Part shown: positions 43,771 through 54,207 of the stretch, in pieces
Layout: each line of letters starts with the position of its first letter
Position numbering within the stretch: the stretch's first letter is position 1
NCBI GenBank assembly: GCA_019059635.1
Contig: JAGVRJ010000001.1
Coordinates: 186,001 to 250,000, forward strand
Source of the DNA: Proales similis
Lineage: Eukaryota > Rotifera > Eurotatoria > Ploima > Proalidae
DNA length: 64,000 nucleotides
Direction: 5' to 3'
The notes under the pieces: generated by a model
Told to the model about the DNA's origin: nothing
The model's input: only the letters and a program-made list of their open reading frames with translations
Databases searched by the model: none
Program-made: the position numbers and the translations under genes

Positions 43771-44850
43771 GTGGCCGATCCATTTGCCACCTGTTTCGGC
43801 CCGCACACACATTTTGTGCCTTTTTCCTTTCTTCTATTTCATCCACTTTTCTTCACCAAAAAAAAGTAAAATCCGAAAAAAAACCAACAAAAACAACATC
43901 AGCATTGGGCCACAGAGCTACAGACAGTGCTACAGGATCAGTGTCTCTCGACACACTTTATTCTACTTTGCTTGTGTGTTGCCGCCTCTGATGCCAGTTG
44001 AGCAAAGGCGTCTAAAAACCAGTGGTGCGAACGAAGCAAATACTTACCGTTCGGCCATTCACCTAACCGTTATGCAGGCGTTCACTCTGCGACATGGACG
44101 CCATGAAAACAGTGATTGAATTTATTTAAAAGATGCCGATAAAACGCGCCCAGCATTTGTTTCGTTGATTTGTGCAGCGAATCAGCAGAGAATACCAACA
44201 ACAAGAGAAAATATAAACACCAGCACATTCCTCGACTCATGAGGCCAATCAGACGTTTACTATTACAACCACGATCATTTTCATCGTCGTCTTGATTATT
44301 TATTCAACTCGGCCATCGACAAGACGCCGCCAAGAGCACCGACCGCACTGTCCACATCCGAGTGAGATCGATCGGTCGGTCTTATTTATCCCACTTTTCT
44401 TTGATTCTAGCCCCTTCTCTCTTTCCTTTTCGTTTCTTTAATTGTTTCCCCTTACCGCAAATTCAGAAAGCAAAAGCAGACCAACAACAAACAAAATGGC
44501 CAGCTCCTGCTCGATCAAACCAGAAAAAAAAGAAAGAAATTTATTGGTTTTTGTTTTTTGTTTAAAAAGCCAAAAAAGATCCATTCATCATCGTTTGTTT
44601 ACTTGAGTTTGCTCAAATCAAAAGAAATCAGTGACCAGTAAGCAAAAAAAAACAACAAAAAGCTACCACCCTTTCACTATGCCTAACTCAGAGCCATTCA
44701 TTTGCCGACATTTAACAACAAAAAAAACCAAAAAAAAAAAGAATAAATTTCTTTAGCTAGAAGACGAGCTCAGAATTGCGGTGGGTCTAGTCTGAGAGAA
44801 GGGCTGGGAGTGGTCGCAAGAGAATTAATGGCCGTGGGCTGATCTAATAC
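43771..44850 (+). other. 3' UTR of PEX5 and gap between convergent genes
   Basis: A-rich with several poly-A runs. AATAAA at 44742 (plus), preceded by a run of ten A, may be the PEX5 poly(A) site. TTTATT near 44540 may serve the minus-strand receptor. No coding content seen. Confidence 0.4.
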
Positions 44851-45864
44851 TCAGCGACCAAAGAAGGGGAGCTTCAAATCAGGATTGAATGAGAGCGATA
44901 CGATCGGCAGCAGCGCCTCCAGTACGTGATGGACCAGAGAAATGGTCAGAGTGAGCTCGTAGGCAGAGTCTTGCACCATTTCGCCAAACACACCTGCCAA
45001 GAGAACTGCGAGGCAAATGAGCATAATCAGCACACTGATGATTAGAAGCTGAATTTCTTGCGAACGCCGCTTCTTGGCCGGCTCCTGGTGAACTCTCGCG
45101 CCGAACGTTGTGATCGAAGCCAGTCCGGCTCTGACCTGGTTACTGCTCTCGACTCGCTGTTTGTTCTTGCGCATCTGCACGATCATTCGTGTGTTGAGAA
45201 TAATCGCAATCAGAGAAGGCACAAGTTGAAGCAGAACGCTCTCAATCGTGAAAAAGACAATCGCATTTTGAATCACAGCCGTATGCCCCGGAGTGCACAT
45301 GAACGTAGACGGTTGAGTTTGCAGCGCGAATTTCAATGCAAAGCTCAGCACCACCGCGGTAAGCCACAAGCTAATACAAGGCACGGCCAACAGGTTGACA
45401 CTTGAACGCCAGCGGTGGTGAAGATTTAGATGAAAGACCGCAATGTAGCGGTAGACGCCGAGCAGCAAAAGCGACCACACGCGCATGAATCCCAGAATCG
45501 CCCAGGACATTTCACTCGTTTGGCAGACAACGCCACTCGACCATTCGAGCGGATTTAGGCCGCCGATGTAAATTGCCGCATTGATGCTCAAAAGTAGCCC
45601 GATCAAGTTGACTTGGTTCAGGTAAAGAAGGGCGCGAGTTCGTAGCGTCGATCGCAGTGCCACGGCGCCAAAATAGCCGACGTGCAGCACCAGTGTAAGC
45701 ACACGAGCACCATAGTCCAAATAGATCACAGCCGACACAGTGTTAGACACCTCTGAATTGTTCATCGCTTTGCTATTTGGCTCTGAGCTGCTTTGCGCTG
45801 ATCTGCTTCCTTGAATTGCGCCTGACTGCCTATTAGCTTCGCTTTCCCCAGCCCCTCGGATCAT
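44851..45864 (-). CDS. Orphan seven-transmembrane receptor (GPCR-like)
   Basis: A 337-residue intronless protein with seven hydrophobic helices: TM1 near VIYLDYGARVLTLVLHVG, TM2 near NLIGLLLSINAAIY, TM3 near AILGFMRVWSLLLLGVYRY, TM4 near SLWLTAVVLSFAL, TM5 near IVFFTIESVLLQLVPSLIA, TM6 near LLIISVLIMLICLAVLLAG and TM7 near LTISLVHHVLEALLPIVSL. Cysteines before TM3 and in the second extracellular loop could form the usual disulfide. The DRY motif at the end of TM3 reads YRY, and the NPxxY region reads FNPDLKL, so key activation residues differ from class A. The N-terminus is Ser/Asn-rich with an NNS glycosylation site. It resembles lineage-expanded invertebrate peptide or chemosensory receptors; I cannot assign a ligand. 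It faces PEX5 tail to tail and is divergent from the PPR gene. Confidence 0.75.
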   Translation of the reverse strand: MIRGAGESEANRQSGAIQGSRSAQSSSEPNSKAMNNSEVSNTVSAVIYLDYGARVLTLVLHVGYFGAVALRSTLRTRALLYLNQVNLIGLLLSINAAIYIGGLNPLEWSSGVVCQTSEMSWAILGFMRVWSLLLLGVYRYIAVFHLNLHHRWRSSVNLLAVPCISLWLTAVVLSFALKFALQTQPSTFMCTPGHTAVIQNAIVFFTIESVLLQLVPSLIAIILNTRMIVQMRKNKQRVESSNQVRAGLASITTFGARVHQEPAKKRRSQEIQLLIISVLIMLICLAVLLAGVFGEMVQDSAYELTLTISLVHHVLEALLPIVSLSFNPDLKLPFFGR

Positions 45865-46246
45865 AGCCTTCTCCCGCTGTTCCGCTCTAAGACACCTTTG
45901 AACAATGAAGCGGATCTTGCCTAATCACATGAGCTGCTCGTTTGAGTAGGCTCCATTAGCGTCATGGCGCCGTTGCTCGCTGCCTCGCGGCGACATTCTT
46001 CTAAAACCCTGTATCCAAGTTAATCAGATTAGGCAGCAGTCACGTAACGAGCGCAATTTTAGAAACAATTAGCAAAGGCAGAGAAGCTGCTTGGAGTGCA
46101 GTTTAGTGTGCGAAAACAGGTCAAAGCTTCGAGGGCAAGACAAGTACTGGCCGCTGAATTGTGCAATTAGGAATGCAAATAGTGAACGCATCGCGAAAAG
46201 TAGGAGAATTGCAGCCAATCGATTGAAGGAAGGTGATGAGAAACGA
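45865..46246 (+). other. Short divergent promoter region
   Basis: About 380 nt between the starts of the orphan receptor (minus) and the PPR gene (plus). The plus frame is open from 46091 without an ATG. No specific elements recognised. Confidence 0.4.
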
Positions 46247-49200
46247 ATGCTGGGAGTGAGGAGCACGGTCCAGCCGATGAGTCGATGGCGTTTGCCATTC
46301 GTTCGATCGGCTCACTTTAAGTTTCGCTCGCAGCTCAACTCTGGCGAGACTGAGAGCGGCACCGATAGCCAGCAGCATTTGAGCGAACAACTGCAAAGGG
46401 CAGTGGACGGGACGGGACCAGTGCCGGCCAGAGTCTACTTTCGTCTTATTCGGCAGATCGAGAGGAGTCAGTTCTGCTCGTCGCCGCTGGCCATTAACTT
46501 GATCAAGGCGAGCGATAGGCGTCTAATAGACACGTTTCCAGACGAGCGGCAGACTCAGCTCGATCGCCTGTTCAAACAAGTTCTTCCTCGGCTGAACGTG
46601 CTGCTCCACTCTGCACACTACCAAGCCTACTTGAGCAGTTCGATGAGCAATCGAGCCGATCTAAATGCGTTCGATCTGCTCAAGCAAATGAGAGCAAACA
46701 ACCTGCAGCCGACTGGTGAAATGGCCAAATGCCTTGTCTCGCTCCTGTGTAATCGGAAGCTGCTGCGCGAGTCTGTCGCGCTTGTCGACGTCCTCCTCGC
46801 CAGCGAGCGTTTCGACTTTCAATTGTTCGATTCAATATTGACCTCGAACAAATCGGAGCAGTTCATGCTCGATTCGTTGCTGCGCCGATGCCAAGCGAGC
46901 GATAAGCACGAGGCCATCAAGGGGCCCATTGACGGCCTTCTCGTTCCGATCAGTCTCCTGCTTGCTTCCGACCACTCAATCGAGCACAAGCAACGTGCGC
47001 ACAGCCTGCTCCATCTGATCGAGTGCAAGTCCGAGGCCGAGTTCTGTCGCGCCAAGATCTTGATCAAGCAGAACGAGCTAGAGCAGCTCGAGCAGCTCAT
47101 GCGACAACAAGAGTGCAGAATGAACGCCGAGCACTTGCTCGACTTGTATGTGGAGTTGAGCTTGACCAGCAATGCCGCTCGCGCCAGAGCCGAATGCTTA
47201 GAGCGAGTCAGTCTGGACGACTTGGGCGCCCATTGCGTGCGTTTGATAGACAAGCTGTACCAGCTGGCGGAGCGGCGCAAAATGAACGAGGCATTCGAGC
47301 TCTGGCAACGTCTTTCCTTCAAAACGGTGGCCAGCGATCGGCCTATTCAGCTAAGCGAATATGTTTGCCGGGCGTTCATCCGCTACCAGGCCGACGCGCT
47401 TGATTCGAGCCGACTGGACGAACTGTTCGAGCTGAGTAGACGGCTCGATCTACACGAAACAACAGGCAAAAGCCATTTGAAGTCAATGCTCTATCACAGT
47501 GTCCAGCTAAAGCCGTTTGAATTCAACATGCGTCTGCTCAGGCGAATCGCAGAGCTGAACGAGCCGAAGATAAACTTTGCCTCAATGGCGCCCTTGTTCG
47601 TCAGACTGTTCGCCGATTTGGAGACATCGGCTGAAAGGACCGGACTCGAACAGTTCAGTCGGCTCTTGAACGCGATTGTGCTCGAGCACGGCTGCCGATT
47701 CGGAGAGAACGAGGTGAACATTGTTTTGGAGAGCCGGAAAAGAGCCGCTCGCGATCAATTCAACGTGCAATTCGGCTACTCTTGTCTGAGCGTCTTGCTG
47801 CGTCCTCTAATCGGCGACGATCGCCTCCTGTTTCATTTGTGCATGAAGGACTTGCTCAACTCTCGACTCGAGCAGATGAAACGGTTCGAGAATTTTTCCA
47901 GCAAGTCGATGAGCAGCGATGCCCTTCAGCGAGATTTGACCGATATGAACGGCCTGTTGGAAAGTCTCTCGGCCGACACGATCGAGCCGGCGATTTTGAG
48001 TCGACTGCTCGTCTACTTTCGTCTGGTGTTCGACACCGACTTGTTCGAGTGCATGTCGAGTGAGACGCGATCAAGTCAACTGTTCAGGCTGCTCCGATCG
48101 GTGAACGAAATATTCGCGCGCAATCGCTATTCAATCGACGAGTCGCTGCTGGCCAAGCTGAACAAACTGCTGGTGGACAAGCTGCGTCAATCTTGTGCAA
48201 ATCAGGCCGAATGGGAGACATTGAACGAGTTCTGCTCGAGGCATCTGGCAAAGGCGGACGAGCTGACAACAACCACAGAGCAGACATCGAGCGAGAGTTT
48301 AGAGTCGCTGGAGGCCACGGTGCGCGAGATGAAAGAAAAGGGCAAGAACCATTACCCGGCGACGAGACGCCTCATTCTGGCCTTGTCCGATCGACGCCAA
48401 GGCAAAAGCAACACTCTGAGCAGAATAGACGAGCTGATGGCCGAGTTGCCCGAGAGCCAAGTGACGCCGCTTCTCGCCCAGAATTTGATGTTCTTCTACA
48501 GCCGCTTTGCTCATGACCTTGGCCGAGCGAGCCGCTACTTGAATCTGATGAAAGAAAAGCAGTCGCCGCAGTTTCATGTCGACCGCCTCAAGCTGCTCGA
48601 GTGCTTGAAGCTGATCAAGCGATCAGTTGGCACCAGCCTGGCTTCAATCGAACAAGCGCTCGACTCAATCGAATGGGCCGAGGCGAGGTTCGAGCCGCGT
48701 TTCCACTCTGAGCTGAACGCATTTGTCGGTCAACACGTTTACCCCAACTCGAACGCGGCTCAGCTCAAATCGCTTGTGGAGAAGATGTTCGCGATTAACT
48801 TTGTGCCGCGCAATTCAACTCTCGTCTCAATTGTGCTCCTGAAGCAAATCGAGCAGCGCAAACTCAACGACGCACTTGACTACTATGTGGCCAACCGACA
48901 AGAGCATGGCACAGACGCCCTTGAGCTGATTCTGGTCGCAGTGGCTCATCGCTCGGCGGCCACCCGCACGCAATTGGCTCAAATACTGGCCGACAACATG
49001 GAGCCGGCCAAGCGAGAGACTATTCTGTTCTTGGCCGAAATTCTCAGCAAGCCGGCAAACAACGCCAGAGCAGTTGAACTGTTCAGGAACTCGCTGCAGT
49101 CCACCGTCGACATGAGTCTGGTGGAGAAAATAAGCGGCCAACTTGAGCAACTAAATAACAAGTCGGCGCTCGTCTATCGCCGCCGCATTCTTCTTTCGCT

Positions 49201-49288
49201 TCTCAATTTCAGTCCAAAACTTGAACGCGAGCAGCTCAACCGAGTCGAGCAGTTGCTCACAGTCAAGCGATCGAACTCCAAACTCTGA
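46247..49288 (+). CDS. LRPPRC/BSF-like pentatricopeptide-repeat protein, mitochondrial
   Basis: A long alpha-helical protein of about 1,013 residues. I start at the first in-frame ATG (46247); a second at 46277 begins MSRWRLPFVRSAHFKFRSQL, an Arg-rich acid-free stretch typical of a mitochondrial targeting peptide and perhaps the true start. The frame is also open to a TTG at 46091. PPR-type helix pairs are recognisable near residue 140 (AFDLLKQMRANNLQPTGEMA) and near 850 (LNDALDYYVANRQEHG). Most of the chain has diverged solenoid repeats. Size, targeting sequence and repeat spacing fit LRPPRC (bicoid stability factor in flies), which with SLIRP stabilises and polyadenylates mitochondrial mRNAs. 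Identity rests on architecture, not close sequence match, so another animal PPR protein is possible. Intronless over 3 kb, whereas LRPPRC usually has many introns. Confidence 0.65.
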   Translation: MLGVRSTVQPMSRWRLPFVRSAHFKFRSQLNSGETESGTDSQQHLSEQLQRAVDGTGPVPARVYFRLIRQIERSQFCSSPLAINLIKASDRRLIDTFPDERQTQLDRLFKQVLPRLNVLLHSAHYQAYLSSSMSNRADLNAFDLLKQMRANNLQPTGEMAKCLVSLLCNRKLLRESVALVDVLLASERFDFQLFDSILTSNKSEQFMLDSLLRRCQASDKHEAIKGPIDGLLVPISLLLASDHSIEHKQRAHSLLHLIECKSEAEFCRAKILIKQNELEQLEQLMRQQECRMNAEHLLDLYVELSLTSNAARARAECLERVSLDDLGAHCVRLIDKLYQLAERRKMNEAFELWQRLSFKTVASDRPIQLSEYVCRAFIRYQADALDSSRLDELFELSRRLDLHETTGKSHLKSMLYHSVQLKPFEFNMRLLRRIAELNEPKINFASMAPLFVRLFADLETSAERTGLEQFSRLLNAIVLEHGCRFGENEVNIVLESRKRAARDQFNVQFGYSCLSVLLRPLIGDDRLLFHLCMKDLLNSRLEQMKRFENFSSKSMSSDALQRDLTDMNGLLESLSADTIEPAILSRLLVYFRLVFDTDLFECMSSETRSSQLFRLLRSVNEIFARNRYSIDESLLAKLNKLLVDKLRQSCANQAEWETLNEFCSRHLAKADELTTTTEQTSSESLESLEATVREMKEKGKNHYPATRRLILALSDRRQGKSNTLSRIDELMAELPESQVTPLLAQNLMFFYSRFAHDLGRASRYLNLMKEKQSPQFHVDRLKLLECLKLIKRSVGTSLASIEQALDSIEWAEARFEPRFHSELNAFVGQHVYPNSNAAQLKSLVEKMFAINFVPRNSTLVSIVLLKQIEQRKLNDALDYYVANRQEHGTDALELILVAVAHRSAATRTQLAQILADNMEPAKRETILFLAEILSKPANNARAVELFRNSLQSTVDMSLVEKISGQLEQLNNKSALVYRRRILLSLLNFSPKLEREQLNRVEQLLTVKRSNSKL

Positions 49289-49432
49289 TCGGCAAGCGTC
49301 CACTTTCCTTCCCCGGGCCTTTTGTTGTGCCCATTTCCCACCCTATTGGCTTTTGGTCACATTCTTCGACATGTGACTGCTCGCATGCTCTGCGTGTCTT
49401 TGCTCTTTCTTTGTTTTTTGTTTCTTTTCCTT

Positions 49433-49438
49433 TTTATT
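49433..49438 (-). terminator. Poly(A) signal of OATP gene
   Basis: AATAAA on minus, 73 nt past the OATP stop. It lies about 145 nt from the stop of the convergent PPR gene. Confidence 0.5.
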
Positions 49439-49510
49439 GTTTTTTTTTATAAAAACGGATATCAAGCGAGCAACGTTTGAATTCTTAAAAACAAATGAAG
49501 GTGAATGCGA

Positions 49511-51850
49511 TCATTTCTCGGCTGCTGTCGTTCGAGAGGCCATGTAGAGAAGCGCGAATGCAATCATAGAAAGGACTTTGTAGACGGCCGCGGTGCCTTG
49601 ATTCAAAGAATTGACATGAAAAAAAAAGCGAAAAAAAAAGAGCTTGGCTCTGCTCACTGCCGTAAATGAAGCGGAACTTTTCTCGGTCGTAGAGCAGACA
49701 CGATCCAAACGAGTCGCATTGGTCCCGCTGCCAGACCACACAGGTCAAATCGATGAGACGGCCGAATATCAACGGCGACGGTATGTACGCTGTGGTTTTA
49801 ACAAGAGTTGAGCTGTAAACAAAGTGGGCCTCGGCGAATTGACTACTTGCCTAAGAGCTTCATGCAGACGAGCTGAACGCCCAGAGCGAACGGACGCTCT
49901 AGTTCGCTCACTGAGTGCAGGGTGACCATCAGCATTGGCACCTGATTGACCGCGGTGAAAAAGGTGACCGCGAACAGAAGCAACAGAAACGGCGTGAGAT
50001 TATGACAGTCGAGCGAACAGTAGCCGGATTCGGCCGTTCCACTCGCGTCTTTAATGCAGCTGCAGTTTTTGTACAAATGCTTTTCATTTAGCGGAAGAGC
50101 CGGATCGGTCTGATGCAGCAGAGACTCGACTGACGAGCAGCCCGCATGACATGGCGAGAAGTATGTTAGTCCTTGAACGACAAGATTTAACGAGCCCAAT
50201 CAAATTGCGTTGGTCGCGAGAGTCTCACCGTTCTCTCCGCAAATCGGCTCCAAATTGACCAATGAACACTTGCAGCCAGCGTTGCAGCTCGATTTAAGAT
50301 CCTGCTCGCTGAGCTGATGCTTCTCGACCTTGAGTCCCAGCTGGCTCTGGCTGAATCCGAGCAATAGAGTGAGTGTGCGTTTGGCAAACAGAGAGACGGA
50401 GGCTACCTTTTCTGCAAGTAGGCACTGCTCGCGCCGGCCATCTTGAGATTCGGACAGCCGGCAAACAAGAGCAGGAGCATGCCGCTGAAGCAGATTAGGT
50501 TGCAGACGATTCCGATTATCGCCGTTCGTCTGGTGTTTATGTGCAGCTTTTTCATGAGAAAACTGCCGGCCAATATGCCGATGCAAGCGCCCGGAATGGC
50601 AATGCCGCCCGTGAATATGTTGGCCATCGAGTTGCTCACAGAGAACTGATGCTCAATGTACTTGGGCAAGAAGGTCATGAAGCCGGATATGATGGTGATC
50701 TCGGCGCAGAACGCCAGCGTGATCAGCAAGAACTCTTTGCGTCTCAGAATGTGCACGATCGCGTGTGGAAGGGCTAGAAACGTTCGCAACAATTCCTCAT
50801 CATCATTCGACATAATCATGGGAGAAGAGAGGCGAACCTTTTATGTTTCCGAACGACTTGGCCTCTTCGACTGTTAGATCGTCGCTGAGCTCCTCGCTCG
50901 TCGGCTGGTCGCTAGTTTGGCTTTTGATGAGCTGGTTTTTTTCAGCAGGGGGCTGAAGCTGCCTACCCGAGAGTTTTGGGAAATAGAAAGAACGGAAAGG
51001 CAAACACAAATATGAGAAGGCCGAATATGATGTAACCAATGTGCCAGGCGCCGACCCAGCTCGAGTCCGAATGAGACAATTTGAGCTGTTCGACGCTGTA
51101 GGTGAACGAGTCGACGTAGATTTGAAGGAAGGCCGCTCCGGCCAAGTAGCCGACCACTGGGCCGAACGCCAGCATCGAATACATGAAGCCCAGATAGACG
51201 GACGAGTCCTCTTTGCTCACATGACGGTCGATGTAGGAAGTGCCGAGCGTGTAGAGAGGCGCCGAGCCTATGCCGATCAGCGAGCTGGCGAGCAGAAATG
51301 CACTAAAGTATCCGTAGGCATTTGGCTCAAGAAGACAGGTGTCCTGGGTCTGCTGGGCGAGCGGCTGCGCTGAGACGAGCTCTGGCCGACACAGCGACTC
51401 CTCCGTGCTCTTGTTCAATCGTCCGCGCAGAGTGTACGAGTCGGTGACAAAGTGCGGCAGCGAGTAGATGAGCGCTCCGAACGAACAGCATATACAGCTG
51501 AGCGCAATGCACTTGGGCGCATTTGATTTGGCAAAGAAGTAGGATATGAAGAGAGTGGCAATCAGACTGCTGGCCTCGGTGAAACCAGACAGGAAGCCGG
51601 TGGAAGCGCTGGAGAACTCGAACCGTTTTTCCACAGTGGTGAGCACGCTGTTGCGGTAGCCGACTGCCAGCGCGTTCGTTAGCATTGTCATCACGCACAT
51701 GAAAAAGGTGAACGACTTTATGTTTTGGATGTAGCTCAAACGGGCAACGGGCTCGTCGGAATCTTTGCTCGCCGACTGCTTTTGCCTCGCCGGTGTCAAT
51801 TCCATCAGCTCATCGCCGTTCACAGGCGTCGGGTAATTGCGCTCAGGCAT
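49511..51850 (-). CDS. Organic anion transporting polypeptide (SLCO family)
   Basis: Seven exons join in frame to 661 residues: 50967-51850, 50838-50911, 50407-50773, 50229-50350, 49851-50171, 49658-49789, 49511-49596. The MFS-like carrier has 12 expected membrane spans. The family signature near the end of extracellular loop 3 reads DSSWVGAWHIGYIIFG. TM4-5 reads GIGSAPLYTLGTSYIDRHVS. The large fifth extracellular loop has a Kazal-like Cys cluster with CGENGLTYFSPCHAGC. After it LIFGRLIDLTCVVW matches SLCO proteins. OATPs exchange amphipathic organic anions such as steroid conjugates, eicosanoids and xenobiotics at the plasma membrane. The intron between exons 5 and 6 is GC-AG, and the one after exon 2 has a GTTCGC donor. 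The first splice junction was chosen for frame and a 55-nt length; other acceptors nearby are possible. Confidence 0.92.
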
Positions 51851-53239
51851 TTTAATGCGCCACTTGTTTATCTTACTAACTCGCTCATCAATCTAAACTC
51901 AAGGCACAAACAAGGTCGAAATGAGACGCCGGTGAGAGACGAGCGCTCAAGCAAACTCGCGCCGGCCGAGTTCTCTCCATCCATATCTTTCCTCGCTCTC
52001 TCTCGCTCTCTGCTTCTTAACGCCGCACTCTGTTCTCATTCTGTTTGACGCCGCTCTCTTCAACTCCCCGGCTCGTTAAAGCTTCATAAACATAAAACGA
52101 CCAGAGCGCCCTGGCAGGCAGGCCTACGACCGACTACTAGAGAAGAATGAAGAGCGAACGAAACAATCGATATAATATAAAGCCATAGCTTTCCTAATCA
52201 ATCGCATAAATTATTTTGTGCGGTCCGCGATCTACTGCGCGTTTGCAATACTCGCACTGCAAGGCCGTCAAATGAAACGGCTCTTGTTTAAAAATCCACA
52301 TCAAGCTTAACTCGTTCGATTATTCAACGTTCTGTGCGGTAATCATAAAAACTGTTACTCACCTCTTACCTGTCTGCTGCCGCAGCAGCAGCTCTTAGAC
52401 TGAGTAGGTTGGCGTGTGCGCGTCGCTGGATTCGCTATATACCACATAATCGAGTCGGCGGAGGTGAGGTGACACTAGCGCACCGATCCGGATCGCAACT
52501 ACTTTTCAACTTGACTCTAAAACTGCTTGAACTGCTGTGCACACCGCTCGTTGCATCTGTTGGTTTAGATGCTGAAATGCTGCTCATATGCAAATATTTG
52601 TGCGCCAACTATTTTGCGTCTTCTTTTTGCGCTCTGTTTCTCATTTCTGCCTTCATTAAACCGACAGACCGACACTGCAAAGTAATGCAAGATGATGATG
52701 CAAGCGGCGCAAGCTCATTCACTGACGAGCTCTTTCCGTCAGTCTATGAGTAACCAAGCTCTTGGCTGTAGAGCTGCGCCTAGAAACCAACCTCTTGGTC
52801 AGTGCGACGCTTTCAACTCACTCCCAATCAGGCACAGGTCGGAGATGTGAACCGGCGCATGCAGGCGTAATTAGAGCCGTTTTCCGTGCGTTTAGTTAAT
52901 CTGCCCTTCATAAACTATATTCTTGCTCGATCGATATGTCAAGTTGCGTTTTGCGTTGGATGGCGCGATGGGCAAACATGACACCAGCGACACACATTGA
53001 TTAGGGCGAAATTATTCATGCAAAGACACAATTGCGATGATTCAGTTTGCCCACAGACAATCGGCTCGGCAAAAATTATTCGCGGCCACCATTCACATGT
53101 CGGCCATGTGTAGACGACGACCGTTGATGACGGATGCAGTTCCGCTCTCCCTCTCTCTCTCTCTGATGAAATGAATCAGCACAGCTGAATGAAAGCAGGA
53201 TCGATTAAAACAGAAAACAGTGCAGACTTGTTCTTTTCA
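51851..53239 (+). other. Intergenic, no gene called
   Basis: Upstream of the OATP gene and downstream of the roadblock gene. A plus-strand ORF at 52409-52753 starts at TTG and has no recognisable content. Short CT run near 53148-53165. Confidence 0.45.
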
Positions 53240-53245
53240 TTTATT
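53240..53245 (-). terminator. Poly(A) signal of roadblock gene
   Basis: AATAAA on minus about 56 nt past the stop; another copy at 53288-53293 is only 8 nt past it and less likely to be used. Confidence 0.45.
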
Positions 53246-53300
53246 TTGCCTGGAAATGCAAAAGAGCGATTGGTTCATCCGGTCGGCTTTATTCAGGACC

Positions 53301-53597
53301 TTAATGGGTTCGTTGAACAACAATCATGGTAAACTCTCGATCGGGCGCGACAAGTATCTCGTCGCGTTTTGAACGAAGCCGGATCATGCTCAGCTCGTTC
53401 TGATTGTCCATGTCCTTGATGACCAGTCGGGTCTTGTACACAAACGGGTGAATCAAGCCGACCAGATGATTGGTCCGCTCTGAGCTCATTGTGCTTCGGA
53501 TAGGCACTCCGTCCGCGTTGGTTATGACTACACCTTCGACGCCCTGATGCGAGCTGAGGCGCTTCAGCTTCTCGTCGACTTCGTTCACAGAGGCCAT
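53301..53597 (-). CDS. DYNLRB1: Dynein light chain roadblock
   Basis: A 98-residue protein with the whole Roadblock/LC7 fold, from EVDEKLKRLSSHQGVEGVVI at the N-terminus to the family C-terminal strand FTMIVVQRTH. Typical family residues include NADGVPIRST and LIHPFVYKTRLVIKDMDNQN. It forms a homodimer on cytoplasmic dynein intermediate chains and helps attach cargo for retrograde transport. Length is standard (96-98). ATG at 53597 fixed by homology. One exon, while many animal orthologues have two or three introns. Confidence 0.96.
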   Translation of the reverse strand: MASVNEVDEKLKRLSSHQGVEGVVITNADGVPIRSTMSSERTNHLVGLIHPFVYKTRLVIKDMDNQNELSMIRLRSKRDEILVAPDREFTMIVVQRTH

Positions 53598-54197
53598 TTG
53601 TCAATAAATATTTTAGCAGCAGCAGCCGATAGTTCACTTGACGAACAGGCTTGGCGAGTAGGCAAAGAGTTTGCTCGCGATGGAAGCCGAACCGTAAATA
53701 GAAGAACTCGGCGCCATTTTCTCTACTCGGGCGCCCCTTGAGCAAGCGAGCATTAATTTGCCACTCACAGATGCTTTCCTTCCGACTTGATTAGAGCGAG
53801 CCGGCTTTCGGCCTCATTTGAGACTCAATCAGAGCAATTAAAATGCCTTCTTTTTGCGTGCTCTTTAAGCTGCGTGTCGTTTAGTTGCCAGGCGAGCACG
53901 CTCGTCAACACAAAAACCAAAGCAACAAGTGGCTTGGCGCACAAGAGCACCAGCTCGATGAGCCGCTCACTGTCAAATCAAATTGATTCGCTCACTCTGT
54001 CCCGCTCCGCTTGAGTGAAATTCATTCGGCCCCTGTTCTGTTCTATGGCGGCCAGACCAGGTCTCTTAAAAAGGCCCTCGAATTCCTTGTTCTGCTCGCC
54101 TCAGGGACTTTTCTCTCGGCAACCCATCACTGCGCTCAGTGGTTGCGAGCAGCAAATAAGAAAAAAGGAAAAAATGGATCAAGTTTGGCCATGAGCT
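53598..54197 (+). other. Intergenic, no gene called
   Basis: Promoter side of the roadblock gene. Short ORFs of 60-75 codons on plus have no recognised content. Confidence 0.4.
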
Positions 54198-54203
54198 TTT
54201 ATT
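54198..54203 (-). terminator. Poly(A) signal of 192-aa gene
   Basis: AATAAA on minus just 4 nt past the stop codon, extremely tight. Confidence 0.45.
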
Positions 54204-54207
54204 CATT

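Noticed and set aside
52409-52753. 114-codon plus-strand ORF
   Set aside because: Starts at TTG, first ATG is halfway in, and composition is unremarkable.
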